Assembly (NCBI RefSeq): GCF_037094495.1
Contig: NZ_CP146612.1
Span: 806,001-870,000 of the forward strand
Length of the DNA stretch: 64,000 bases
Reading direction: 5' to 3'
Source: Dehalogenimonas sp. W
Lineage (GTDB): Bacteria; Chloroflexota; Dehalococcoidia; Dehalococcoidales; Dehalococcoidaceae
Shown here piece by piece: positions 56,015 through 64,000 of this stretch. The first letter of the stretch is position 1. Every line of letters starts with the position of its first letter. The notes beneath the pieces were generated by a model. That model was not told the DNA's origin. It worked only from the letters and a program-made list of their open reading frames with translations, and did not search any database. The position numbers and the translations under genes were made by a program.

Positions 56015-56764
56015 ATGCCGGAAAATACTGCTAATCAGGAACATCCTTCTGCCGGCCATCGCGAGCGGCTGCGGCAACGCTTTGATAAGGGCGGGCTGAT
56101 CGCGCTGGCTGACTATGAAGCGGTGGAGTTGTTGTTGACGCTGGGCACGCCCCGGCGTGACTGCAAGCCCGCCGCCAAGGCCGCTATTAAGCGTTTTAAA
56201 ACCTTCCGCGGGGTGCTGGAGGCAACTTCGGAGGAATTGCAGGAGATTAAGGGTATCGGCCCGGCCAACTCCGTTGCTATCCGGCTGGTGGCTGAGGCGG
56301 CGCGGGAGTTTTTGAAAGAAAAGGCTAAGGCTCAGGATTGGCCGGAAAGCTGCGTTACGCCGCGCCAGGTGTTTGATTATCTCTATTCCTCAATGTCCGG
56401 CCTGAAAAAGGAAGTCTTCAAGGTGCTGTATCTGAATAGTCAGAACCGGATTCTGGATATCGCCGAGATGTCCCGGGGTACGGTCAATGCCTCGGTGGTA
56501 TGGGTCCGGGAAGTGGTGGAACAGGCATTGCGGCTGGGCGCGGCGGCGATGATCTTCGTTCACAATCACCCCTCCGGCGTCCCTTCACCGAGTCAGCAGG
56601 ATCGGGACATTACCCGTGACCTGGTGTTCGCCGCCGCGACCATGAATATCCGGTCTCTGGATCATATTATCATCGGGGATAACTGCTACCACAGTCTGGC
56701 TTCGGAGGGCCTGCTGGACAAGTACAAGACAGAGTTCCAACAGTTGCGGGAAAACAGCCGGTAA
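56015..56764 (+). CDS. radC: RadC family JAB-domain protein
   Basis: A 249-residue protein from ATG 56015. The N-terminal helix-hairpin-helix (ATSEELQEIKGIGPANSVAI) and the JAB/MPN domain (MIFVHNHPSGVPSPSQQDRD, the H-x-H...D site) are intact. RadC is linked to recombination repair, though its enzymatic role is debated. GTG 56009 adds two residues. Upstream divergent to ispD. Confidence 0.9.
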   Translation: MPENTANQEHPSAGHRERLRQRFDKGGLIALADYEAVELLLTLGTPRRDCKPAAKAAIKRFKTFRGVLEATSEELQEIKGIGPANSVAIRLVAEAAREFLKEKAKAQDWPESCVTPRQVFDYLYSSMSGLKKEVFKVLYLNSQNRILDIAEMSRGTVNASVVWVREVVEQALRLGAAAMIFVHNHPSGVPSPSQQDRDITRDLVFAAATMNIRSLDHIIIGDNCYHSLASEGLLDKYKTEFQQLRENSR

Positions 56765-56817
56765 GAGGCGGCCGCAACCAGAAGCTGGCCGGAACTCACT
56801 GATTCATCAGGCGCTGT

Positions 56818-57333
56818 TTAACCGGGTTTTTTCGGTTGTTCCATATCCAGTAGTTGCTGCTTGGCATCCAGCCCGCCGGTGAATCCGGTCAAAGACCCGT
56901 CAGCCCCAACGATCCGGTGGCAGGGAATCAGTATCGGCACGGGATTAGCGCCCAGTGCCCGGCCTACCGCGCGCGCCGCGCCGGGTTTGCCGAGCCGCCG
57001 GGCCAGTTCGCCGTAGCTGATTGTCTGGCCGTAGGGAATAGTGCAGGCAGCTTGATAGACCTGCTGCTGAAATTCGGTGGCGGCACTCAGGTCAAGTCCC
57101 TCCTTGAAGACCACCGGTTCACCGAGGAAAAAGTGCTTCAGGCGGTCGGCCAGACCGGCACCGCCGGCTTCGTGAGTGATGTCCTTTTCCTCAATGCCCA
57201 GCGCCGCCAGAGCGGATTGGCGGTTTTTAGCCGGCAATGTCAGCCGCTTGATACCCTGTTCGGTGATTTCAAGACCTGTCCAGCCGACGGCGGTTTCCAC
57301 GACATCGTATTTTGACGCACTCTTAGTGTTCAT
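56818..57333 (-). CDS. ogt: Methylated-DNA--protein-cysteine methyltransferase
   Basis: A 171-residue protein. The active site LIPCHRIVGADGSLTGFTGG contains the alkyl-acceptor Cys, and QQVYQAACTIPYGQTISYGE, ARAVGRALGANPVP complete the family pattern. It repairs O6-alkylguanine in DNA. The start overlaps the stop of the upstream membrane gene (ATGA), making it the last gene of the hpf/comF run. Confidence 0.92.
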   Translation of the reverse strand: MNTKSASKYDVVETAVGWTGLEITEQGIKRLTLPAKNRQSALAALGIEEKDITHEAGGAGLADRLKHFFLGEPVVFKEGLDLSAATEFQQQVYQAACTIPYGQTISYGELARRLGKPGAARAVGRALGANPVPILIPCHRIVGADGSLTGFTGGLDAKQQLLDMEQPKKPG

Positions 57334-57599
57334 GGCTGCCTCTTGTCATTTTGTTCATCCCGGCGCCGCTGCATGGCCGCGGCGAGAAAGATTAGACCTA
57401 TGCCGGCCAGGATGCTGAAGATGATTTTGAAAAGTTGCGGCATATCCATACTGAGGAAAAAGGCTACCGTATAGACGGCGGTGATGACGGCCAGACCGTA
57501 GGTAATATGGTGGGCCTTAACCGGCTGGCCGCGGAACCCCCTGACCGAGAGCCAGACAATGAGGCCGAATGATAGGAGAATAGCGGCGGCGGTAAGCAT
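57330..57599 (-). CDS. Small membrane protein, 89 aa
   Basis: An 89-residue protein from ATG 57599 (a longer frame begins at 57620). Three hydrophobic helices: TAAAILLSFGLIVWLSVRG, ITYGLAVITAVYTVAFFL and IIFSILAGIGLIFLAAAM, with a basic C-terminus. It starts 1 base after the 58-aa gene ends, so it is part of a membrane-gene pair in this operon. Function unknown. Confidence 0.6.
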   Translation of the reverse strand: MLTAAAILLSFGLIVWLSVRGFRGQPVKAHHITYGLAVITAVYTVAFFLSMDMPQLFKIIFSILAGIGLIFLAAAMQRRRDEQNDKRQP

Positions 57600-57600
57600 A

Positions 57601-57777
57601 TCAGTACCCCACTTCTTCAAAGTAACGGGTCAGCGAGGCAAACATGGCCACGGCCAGAATCAGGGTTGCCAGCTTGCCGGCGTCGGACATAAACCGCAGG
57701 TATTCCGCCGCCAGAAAACCGACACCGGCTAGTGACAGCAGTATGCCGAAGCCGTATAACACATAGGTGATTCTCAT
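57601..57777 (-). CDS. Small membrane protein, 58 aa
   Basis: ATG 57777 to TGA 57601 encodes 58 residues with two hydrophobic segments (VLYGFGILLSLAGVGFLAAE and LATLILAVAMFASL) and an acidic end (YFEEVGY). It is spaced 1 base from the next gene and 7 bases from the preceding one. Short but well placed; a real gene. Confidence 0.65.
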   Translation of the reverse strand: MRITYVLYGFGILLSLAGVGFLAAEYLRFMSDAGKLATLILAVAMFASLTRYFEEVGY

Positions 57778-57784
57778 CCCGGTA

Positions 57785-58279
57785 TTATCCTCCCGTAATC
57801 ACTTTCGGCGGTACCGACAGCCGGCTTACACTGAAAATAACGCGTCGTTCCAGTTCGCCGTGTCTGATAATCAGAGTGTATTCCAGCGGGGTATCACCGT
57901 CCGCCGGAGCCAGTGTGGCCGTGGCAAAGGTGAAATTGAATTCCATGACGCCGAAGGCGTCAACCGTGAAATCCACCGCCAGCAACTCTGAAATCACCTG
58001 CTGGTTGCGTTCCACGGTGATGGTGAGGTGTTCGGCATAATTTGAGAACCCGCGGTTATCAATGGTATAGGTACCGGTAACCGAGTCGCCGTCGCCGAAG
58101 TAGGCGTAATTGAATTCTGATTGCCAGTAATCCGCTTCAAATACCTGATCGTAGCTCTCGCCTGGCCGTAGTTTTAACGTGTCGTATAACCCGAGATAGC
58201 CGTCTCCTACCAGTATGGCGATGATGCCCAGGAAGAAGACCAGCGCCAGATACAGGAAACGGTTTTTTGACTTTGTCAT
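57785..58279 (-). CDS. Membrane-anchored beta-rich protein, 164 aa
   Basis: A 164-residue protein with an N-terminal transmembrane helix (RFLYLALVFFLGIIAILVG) and a secreted or periplasmic beta domain (SVTGTYTIDNRGFSNYAEHL, VDFTVDAFGVMEFNFTFATA). It resembles DUF1616-like or similar membrane-attached proteins of Chloroflexota, but no family can be confirmed. Same operon as hpf. Confidence 0.55.
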   Translation of the reverse strand: MTKSKNRFLYLALVFFLGIIAILVGDGYLGLYDTLKLRPGESYDQVFEADYWQSEFNYAYFGDGDSVTGTYTIDNRGFSNYAEHLTITVERNQQVISELLAVDFTVDAFGVMEFNFTFATATLAPADGDTPLEYTLIIRHGELERRVIFSVSRLSVPPKVITGG

Positions 58280-58297
58280 ATTTAGTTAACCACCTTC

Positions 58298-58834
58298 TCA
58301 GGCCGCTTCGCTGAGGGTGAGGATAAAGCCGCCGTCGCCGCGCCGGCGTAACAGGTTGACCTGGCCTCGTTCGTTGTGGAACAGCATCATGTCGTCCCTT
58401 GAGTCACTCAGGGCGGCTACCGCTTCATCCACTGACATCGGTTTGGTGGCGTAGCGTTCAATCTCCACGACCGGACGCGCCTTACCTCCAGTCCCGGCAG
58501 CCTCGGGGACTTCCAGACGCTGGGTGTCCCGGCTGAATTCGGCGCCTTTGGTTTTAAAATCTTGAGCCTGGCGTTCAAGGATCGCCACCAGTTGATCTAT
58601 CACACTGGGCAGACTGGCGGCGCGGCTTTCGGCGTTGATTACCGGGCCGAGGATGTCTAATGCAGCCCGGGCGATAAAGCGGTCTTTGGCGGCCTTGGTG
58701 GCCTGTTCGGTTATCTCCAGTTTCAGTTCTCTGGCCTGAGGCAGATGGCGGCCGATTTTGGCAAACTTACGCTCAATCTGCTTCCGGGTGGTTTCGGCCA
58801 AGGTCAGGTTCCTGGCGGTAATGATGATGTCCAT
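58298..58834 (-). CDS. hpf: Long-form ribosome hibernation promoting factor
   Basis: A 178-residue protein. N-terminal RaiA/HPF domain (DIIITARNLTLAETTRKQIE, then FARRHL-type basic helix with KIGRHLPQARELKLEI) and the long-form C-terminal domain (TKPMSVDEAVAALSDSRDDM, LFHNERGQVNLLRRRGDGG). Long HPF dimerises ribosomes to 100S. AGGAGG is just upstream. In the chromosome run with comF. Confidence 0.92.
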   Translation of the reverse strand: MDIIITARNLTLAETTRKQIERKFAKIGRHLPQARELKLEITEQATKAAKDRFIARAALDILGPVINAESRAASLPSVIDQLVAILERQAQDFKTKGAEFSRDTQRLEVPEAAGTGGKARPVVEIERYATKPMSVDEAVAALSDSRDDMMLFHNERGQVNLLRRRGDGGFILTLSEAA

Positions 58835-58854
58835 GCGGGCCTCCTTGAACCTAT

Positions 58855-59547
58855 TTAGATTTCGCGGGCCAGTGTCAGTGCCGTGACTCGGCCGGCTCCG
58901 GCGGCTGCCAGTACCCGGGCACAGGCGCTCAGGGTGGCGCCGGAGGTGGCGACGTCGTCAATCAGGAGGACGCTGCGCCCCGTTAATTTACTATTATAGC
59001 ACTGAAAAGCATCAACTACAGCCCGGCGACGGACATCAACCGAGGCGCTTTCGGCCTGGGGCGGTGTCGGCCGGATCTTTTTGAGGGTATCCACAAAGAC
59101 GGGGGTATCGGTCAGCCGGTGAATCATCAGTGCCAGCAGTTCCGATTGATTATAGGCGCGTTCCCGCAGCCGGGATTTGTGCAGGGGAACAGGTATCAGG
59201 GCGTCGGCCTGAAGGTCGTTATTTTTCAGGTATTCGGCCATAAAGCCGCCCAGCGGTCCCGCCAGGTCACGCAGGTTGTTGTACTTGAACTGATGCACCG
59301 CCTTCTTGACGATGCCTTCAAAACGGAAAACAGAGTGGAGTTGCGACAGTTCCGGCGCCAACTCATCACATCCGGAGTGATGATCCAGGCTCTTGCCGCA
59401 GCGGGGACAGAACGGGGGTTGTTGGAAAGGCAGATTCGGCTGACAGCGGCGGCAAATATAGGCGCCTTCGCGCCCGCAGCCCAGGCAATACCGGGGAAAG
59501 AAAAAATTCAGGAAACGGTCCTGACCTCCGAGCAGCCGGCCCAGCAT
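58855..59547 (-). CDS. comF: ComF-type phosphoribosyltransferase
   Basis: A 230-residue protein. An N-terminal zinc finger (CLGCGREGAYICRRC, CPRCGKSLDHHSGCDE) precedes a phosphoribosyltransferase domain with VLLIDDVATSGATLSACAR, the PRPP-binding site, and LIPVPLHKSRLRERAYNQSE. ComF takes part in natural DNA uptake. 20 bases before hpf. Confidence 0.92.
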   Translation of the reverse strand: MLGRLLGGQDRFLNFFFPRYCLGCGREGAYICRRCQPNLPFQQPPFCPRCGKSLDHHSGCDELAPELSQLHSVFRFEGIVKKAVHQFKYNNLRDLAGPLGGFMAEYLKNNDLQADALIPVPLHKSRLRERAYNQSELLALMIHRLTDTPVFVDTLKKIRPTPPQAESASVDVRRRAVVDAFQCYNSKLTGRSVLLIDDVATSGATLSACARVLAAAGAGRVTALTLAREI

Positions 59548-59568
59548 GGTCAGCGCCGGGCTTCCGGA

Positions 59569-59793
59569 CTAGTAATTGCCGGAATTGCGCTGACGCAGGT
59601 TGTTGGCGCCACTGCCGATGGGTTCGTTGATATAAACATCTCCATTGCGGATTTTTAAATTATAACCGCATTCGGGATTTGTGCAAACCCATGCTTTGTA
59701 ATGGATAGCGGCTCCCTGGTTGCCAAAGTCGGAGAGGGGTACCAGGTCGCCGGTTTTACATACCTGACACCTGGGAAATCTGGTTTCGTCCAC
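59569..59793 (-). CDS. Small zinc-ribbon protein, 74 aa
   Basis: A 74-residue protein with CQVCKTGDLVPLSDFGNQ and CTNPECGYNLKIRNGD, a two-knuckle zinc ribbon. It leads the comF-hpf operon (21 bases before comF). Zinc ribbons of this size usually bind nucleic acid or proteins. The 90 bases before it form its promoter region. Confidence 0.6.
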   Translation of the reverse strand: MDETRFPRCQVCKTGDLVPLSDFGNQGAAIHYKAWVCTNPECGYNLKIRNGDVYINEPIGSGANNLRQRNSGNY

Positions 59794-60025
59794 TGAGACT
59801 ACCTCCCAACCGGGTTCTACCCGCTTGTTTCACTGAGATGGTAGTATATCTTATGTACTAATACCTTAGCAAGAATTTCCAGATGAGTCCATTGTGGTGC
59901 GGTAATTCGGTTCAAGTACAGGAACCCGGCGGACACAAGATGGCTGCCGGTGTTATAATTTTGACGATAAACGCCAATATGCAGGGGCATATTGGACTCT
60001 GGTCGTTATCCGAAGGAGGTGGCTC

Positions 60026-60667
60026 ATGCCCCGCAAGGAATTTGAACTGGAAGGTTTTACGGCGGTTGAAGCGCGCAATGCCATGCAGGTGGAGATCAGC
60101 CGGGGTACCGGATACAGTGTGGCGGTTGAAGCCGACGATGAAATCATCAGGGAAATTGAAGTGGCAGTATCCGGCGGTGTGCTGAAGGCTAAATTTCGGA
60201 CCAGACTGGGACATATCGGACTGCTGTTCAAACAGGTACCGTCGCCTAAACTCAAAATCACCATGCCGGAGCTGGCGGCTATTAAATTTACTGCAGCCAC
60301 CCGGGGCAAGATAACCGGATTCACTGGCGTGGACAGTTTCACCGCGGAACTGTCCGGTGCCGGCAAGCTGACTGGCGACATGGACTGCCGTCACCTGAAG
60401 CTGGTGGGCGGAGCTGCCTCATTCTTTGAGCTAGCCGGTCGGACGGACACTTTGGATCTGTCGCTGATGGCGACCTCACATGCCAGTATGGAACAGTTGA
60501 AGGTGACTGATGCCCGGATAACACTGGGAGGGGCGTCCACTGTAACGCTGGATATTTCCGGGCGTTTGGATGCCGAGGTCACCGGGGCGTCCAGTCTCCG
60601 TTGGACAGGAACGCCATCGATGGGAGACATCAAGGTTACCGGGGCTTCCAGCCTCAGTCGAAAATGA
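60026..60667 (+). CDS. DUF2807 (GIN-like) beta-helix protein, 213 aa
   Basis: A 213-residue protein of the DUF2807 family, mostly a beta helix (FELEGFTAVEARNAMQVEIS, TGYSVAVEADDEIIREIEV, then SGAGKLTGDMDCRHLKLVG). It lacks a signal peptide, unlike the next gene, so it may be cytoplasmic. DUF2807 proteins are surface or periplasmic adhesin-like in other bacteria. AAGGAGG-type site at 60015. Paralogue of the following gene. Confidence 0.75.
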   Translation: MPRKEFELEGFTAVEARNAMQVEISRGTGYSVAVEADDEIIREIEVAVSGGVLKAKFRTRLGHIGLLFKQVPSPKLKITMPELAAIKFTAATRGKITGFTGVDSFTAELSGAGKLTGDMDCRHLKLVGGAASFFELAGRTDTLDLSLMATSHASMEQLKVTDARITLGGASTVTLDISGRLDAEVTGASSLRWTGTPSMGDIKVTGASSLSRK

Positions 60668-60802
60668 AGACAGGCTGTTCTAAAGGACGGTCAAAATCTA
60701 GCCATTTGCCGGGTATCTGAAAACCCTTAGCGCTTTATAATGCTGGTATGTCCGGCATCGGAGATATAAAAGAGTGGGGTACTGGTACAAGGAGCCTTCA
60801 AT

Positions 60803-61591
60803 ATGCATAAAAAATTATTGGTCTTGTTATTGATTACCGGGTTGATGGTTTCGGTCACAGGTTGTTTTTCCATAAGTTGTTCCATCGGCAGTATCGTCGG
60901 CCGGGGTCCGGTGGAGACTCAAACCTTTGATTTTTCCGGCTTTACCCGGGTACAGGCGGCTACCGCATTTGAAGTGAATATTGTCCGGTCTGATGAATTC
61001 AGCGTCAGTGTGACCACTAATGAGAATATTTTTGACTATCTGGCGCTGGAACGCACCGGTGACACTCTTTACGTTCAATTGAAGGCCGGCAGCTATACTC
61101 TGGCCTCACTTAAAGCTACCATTACCATGCCGGATCTGTTCAGTGTTGACGTTTCCGGGGCGTCCAGTGCGACCGTGTCCGGCTTTAGTTACAGTCATGC
61201 CCTGACCTTAAAAGCCTCCGGCGCCAGCAGTGTTGAGCTGGCGGATATGCAGTCGGGTGAGCTGGAATTGCTGATTTCCGGTGCCTCCAGGATTACAGGG
61301 AGCATCAATTCCGGTAATGGTTCGTTCAATATCAGCGGGGTTTCAACTCTGGAAATTTCCGGTTCCGGCGGTAATCTGGTGGTGACCGGTTCGAGCGTTT
61401 CCAGCGTTATCCTGCGGGAATTTATCGCCGGCAACATTAGTGTCAGTTATTCCGGGGCGACTTCCGGTTCAGTTAATGCCAACGGCGAACTTGACGTTCT
61501 ACTATCCGGGGCATCATCACTGCGGTACTTCGGCAACCCGACGCTGGGGGACGTCAATGTCAGCGGTGGTTCGTCCATCAACCAGGGCTGA
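60803..61591 (+). CDS. DUF2807 lipoprotein, 262 aa
   Basis: A 262-residue protein with a lipoprotein signal: hydrophobic LLVLLLITGLMVSVTGC with Cys at the lipobox, then the same DUF2807 beta-helix (FSGFTRVQAATAFEVNIV, LTLKASGASSVELADMQS, SGASRITGSINSGNGSF). Predicted to be anchored at the cell surface. Followed closely by folC (7-base gap). Probably duplicated from the 60026 gene or the reverse, with the signal gained or lost. Confidence 0.82.
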   Translation: MHKKLLVLLLITGLMVSVTGCFSISCSIGSIVGRGPVETQTFDFSGFTRVQAATAFEVNIVRSDEFSVSVTTNENIFDYLALERTGDTLYVQLKAGSYTLASLKATITMPDLFSVDVSGASSATVSGFSYSHALTLKASGASSVELADMQSGELELLISGASRITGSINSGNGSFNISGVSTLEISGSGGNLVVTGSSVSSVILREFIAGNISVSYSGATSGSVNANGELDVLLSGASSLRYFGNPTLGDVNVSGGSSINQG

Positions 61592-61598
61592 GGACATA

Positions 61599-62930
61599 AT
61601 GATAAATTCTGACTACCAGGCCGCTCTTGATTGGCTGTATGGCTTTGTGGATTTTGAGGTGGTGTCCCGGTCTCGGGACCCGGGCCGTTTTGACTTGCGC
61701 CGGGTGGCCTTGTTGCTGGATAAAACCGGTAACCCGCATCTGAATGCCCGGACGGTCCATATCGCCGGCAGCAAGGGCAAGGGCTCCACGGCTGCAATGA
61801 TATACGCGGTTTTGTGTCGCGCCGGTTATAAAACCGGACTATACACCTCGCCGCATCTGGTGGAGACCACCGAACGTTTTAAGTTCAATGGCACTGATAT
61901 TACACCGGCTGAGTTTGCCGGTTTGTCGGCACTGTTAGTCTCGCCGGTTGCCGCGATAAACGCTGAAGCCCGTTTTGGCAAACTGACTACTTTTGAAATC
62001 ATGACCGTGCTGGCCTTCATGTTTTTTGCCGGTAAGGGGGCGGAATGGCAGGTAATTGAAACCGGTTTGGGCGGGCGGCTGGATGCCACCAATGTGGTGT
62101 CGCCGGTACTGTCGGTCATCACTCCCGTCAGTCTGGAGCATACTGAGGTGCTGGGTAGCACCCTGACTGAAATAGCCCGTGAAAAGGCTGGCATTATCAA
62201 GCCGGGCGTGCCGGTGGTTTGCGCGCCTCAGCAGCCTGAAGCGATGGCGGTCATTACTGCGGTGGCCGCCGACCGCAACGCTTCATTGGTTGAAGTTGAC
62301 CCCGATGATTTGACGTCTTCAAATTATGCTTCAGGAGGGCAAAACTTTCGGCTGAAGGGCCGGCTGGCCGCTTATGACATTCGTTTGCCGCTATTGGGCT
62401 CCTATCAGCGAGTTAACGCCGCAACGGCGGTTACAGCGCTGGAGGTACTGGTGGCGCAAGCGCTGGTTTTGACCGGACGGGATATTGAACAAGGTTTGAC
62501 GGCGGTGGACTGGCCGGGGCGCTTTCAGGTGGTGGGGCAGCAGCCGTGGCTGATTCTTGACGGAGCCCATTCACCCGCGGCTGCTGAAGAACTGAAACAG
62601 TCACTTCAGGCTTTTTTCTCAGAGCGGCCCCGCCCGGCGGTGCTGGTTGTGGGTGTTTCCTCAGATAAGGATATTGACGGTATGGCGGAGATACTGGGCC
62701 CGGAATTTGATAATATCGTAATTGTTCGGGCTGACCATCCGCGGGCAATGGAACTGGGCCGGCTGAGAGATGCCTTTGGAAACTGCAATCGGGTGATTTA
62801 TCAGGCTGATAATGTTGGAGATGCGCTGCAACTTGGCCGGAGTCTGGCCGGAGCCGACGGTCTGGTCTGTGTCACCGGGTCTTTGTTTGTCGTGGGGGCG
62901 GCCATGCGGGTGCTGAAGCCGGTTGCTTGA
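61599..62930 (+). CDS. folC: Folylpolyglutamate/dihydrofolate synthase
   Basis: A 443-residue protein from ATG 61599 (GAGGACATA upstream). HIAGSKGKGSTAAMIYAVLC is the ATP P-loop, GLYTSPHLVETTERFKFNG the family motif, and LDGAHSPAAAEELKQSL the C-terminal Mur ligase region. It adds glutamate to folates. The frame is open upstream but this start fits the family. Confidence 0.95.
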   Translation: MINSDYQAALDWLYGFVDFEVVSRSRDPGRFDLRRVALLLDKTGNPHLNARTVHIAGSKGKGSTAAMIYAVLCRAGYKTGLYTSPHLVETTERFKFNGTDITPAEFAGLSALLVSPVAAINAEARFGKLTTFEIMTVLAFMFFAGKGAEWQVIETGLGGRLDATNVVSPVLSVITPVSLEHTEVLGSTLTEIAREKAGIIKPGVPVVCAPQQPEAMAVITAVAADRNASLVEVDPDDLTSSNYASGGQNFRLKGRLAAYDIRLPLLGSYQRVNAATAVTALEVLVAQALVLTGRDIEQGLTAVDWPGRFQVVGQQPWLILDGAHSPAAAEELKQSLQAFFSERPRPAVLVVGVSSDKDIDGMAEILGPEFDNIVIVRADHPRAMELGRLRDAFGNCNRVIYQADNVGDALQLGRSLAGADGLVCVTGSLFVVGAAMRVLKPVA

Positions 62931-63034
62931 GCTATTGATTCTGCCCCCGATGCTGTCTTTATTTACAGTTCTGACGTTATAAACATCGTTGAGGCATAGT
63001 CAACAATTAAGGGGTGAGTGCGTGATGGTGGCTG

Positions 63035-63880
63035 ATGAAGATTAAGCCGGCGGTTTACAGTTTTTTAGCCATGGTCTTAAGCGGTATTCTGGCGATAACC
63101 GTTGCTTCGCGGCAATTACGTTTCATAGATGACGAGGGTATCGGCTTGCCACAGGTTTCCGCCGGCTGGCCGCTGGTGTATTTTTTTGGTGCAGTGGCGT
63201 TTATGAGCCTGACGCTGGCTTTTTTGCCGCTCAGCCTGCTGCGGTTGGCGGCTAAAGCGTTGTTTTTGGTGCTGTTTGGTTGGGGCGTTTTCGTGGTACT
63301 GGGACTGGCACTGCCGGTATATGCGGCAGGTGCCATTGCCGCCGTTGCGGCATTGGCGTGGCTGCGCTGGAGCCGTTTGTGGCTGCATGACTTGCTTTTG
63401 GGAATTGCACTGGCCGGTTATGGCGCGGTTTTCGGGATATTATTGTCACCGGTGGCTGCTTTGCTCATTATGGCGTCGCTTTCGGTTTATGACCTGATCT
63501 CGGTACGCTCCGGGCATATGATGTGGATGGTGAGCAAGTTAACCGGCGTGGAAGTAGTGCCGGCCTTCGTTTTTCCCGGTAATGCTGCTGATTGGCATCT
63601 GGCCGTGGGTGACATCCATCTGGACGATAAAGACACCCGAGATGTTTCATTACTGGGCGGTGGGGACGTAGGTTTTTCGCTGATAATGGTAGTGTCGGTG
63701 CTGGCCGCCGGGGGCGTTGCTGCTGCGGTTTTTATGGGCTTATGCCTGCTTTTAGGACTACGATCAGTTTATTGGGTGCAAAAGATATTCTTTAAGGGTG
63801 GCCCGACACCGGCCTTGCCGCCGCTGACAGTGGCTGCTACCCTGGGTTGGGGGATATTGGTGCTGCTCTCGGTCATCTAG
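63035..63880 (+). CDS. Presenilin/SPP-type intramembrane aspartyl protease
   Basis: A 281-residue, multi-pass membrane protein. The presenilin/SPP catalytic pair is present: SVYDLIS (first Asp) and GGGDVGFSL (GxGD), with PALPPL (PAL motif) near the C-terminus. About nine helices are visible. Such proteases cleave transmembrane helices of partner proteins. Bacterial members are uncommon. Start ATG 63035. Confidence 0.85.
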   Translation: MKIKPAVYSFLAMVLSGILAITVASRQLRFIDDEGIGLPQVSAGWPLVYFFGAVAFMSLTLAFLPLSLLRLAAKALFLVLFGWGVFVVLGLALPVYAAGAIAAVAALAWLRWSRLWLHDLLLGIALAGYGAVFGILLSPVAALLIMASLSVYDLISVRSGHMMWMVSKLTGVEVVPAFVFPGNAADWHLAVGDIHLDDKDTRDVSLLGGGDVGFSLIMVVSVLAAGGVAAAVFMGLCLLLGLRSVYWVQKIFFKGGPTPALPPLTVAATLGWGILVLLSVI

Positions 63881-63885
63881 CGGCC

Positions 63886-64000
63886 TCAGGCGGCTAGTTC
63901 TACCGTGACCGGGGCCCGTTCAAAACTTTCAGTCGCTAGTAACGGCCGGGGGACAAAACCGGCAATCCGCCCCAACCAGCGGTCAGGGATGACCTCCAAT
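63886..64000 (-). CDS. C-terminal end of an unknown gene
   Basis: A minus-strand frame entering from the right edge ends at TGA 63886-63888. The visible ~37 residues read LEVIPDRWLGRIAGFVPRP, then TESFERAPVTVELAA. The sequence is protein-like, but no family can be told from this piece. Confidence 0.5.
   Translation of the reverse strand, partial: LEVIPDRWLGRIAGFVPRPLLATESFERAPVTVELAA

Overview
The window looks like chromosome plus an integrated mobile element of a Dehalococcoidia-type Chloroflexota, possibly Dehalogenimonas. I infer this from the moderately high GC of the right flank, the gene set cysS-ispF-ispD, radC, ogt, long hpf, comF and folC, and a presenilin-type protease gene. No 16S rRNA gene is present to test the assignment.

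Layout. (1) 1-18.2 kb, mostly plus strand: accessory DNA. It holds a PD-(D/E)XK-like nuclease gene between two imperfect ~100-bp direct repeats, a multi-pass membrane protein followed by two small overlapping genes, an HNH protein, and a compact plus-strand set: zinc-ribbon protein, DUF488, an unknown protein, SNF2/RapA-type helicase, DUF262-DUF1524 protein, type III Mod, RhuM-like, type III Res and RmuC. A strong symmetrical terminator ends it. (2) 18.2-48.2 kb, almost all minus strand: a phage-like element. It carries regulatory and lysogeny genes, a probable Gp3-like directionality factor, a DUF3854 primase-helicase, J-domain and AAA proteins, a long run of small membrane, beta-sandwich and methionine-rich proteins with a subtilase, a Xer-type recombinase with an inserted zinc ribbon, a DUF192-ArdC-zincin fusion, a cargo block (DUF6236-like, DUF429, MBL-nuclease fusion, second nuclease), a sigma-like protein, a DNA sliding clamp and small late genes. 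(3) 48.3-51.3 kb, plus strand: XRE regulator, ImmA-like protein and a large serine recombinase whose last ~29 codons are read through the antisense strand of tRNA-Ala(GGC). The tRNA is the probable right attachment site. I saw no matching left att copy, so the element may start outside the window. (4) 51.3-64 kb: ordinary chromosome with the SdpR/SdpI, MEP-pathway/cysS, radC, hpf/comF, DUF2807, folC and presenilin-like genes.

How the parts fit. Divergent repressor-type promoters sit at 48.2 kb. The minus operon encodes recombination control, replication initiation and a clamp, but I see no DNA polymerase. It also has a candidate sigma factor, and a small protein beginning with a canonical clamp-binding pentapeptide. 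By eye there is no terminase, portal, HK97 capsid or tail gene. Instead the putative structural block is dominated by small membrane proteins with methionine-rich segments, GD-x-L-x-V beta-sandwich proteins and a leaderless subtilase. That block, the clamp/sigma/clamp-motif set, and the MBL-nuclease pair are the best candidates for undescribed biology here.
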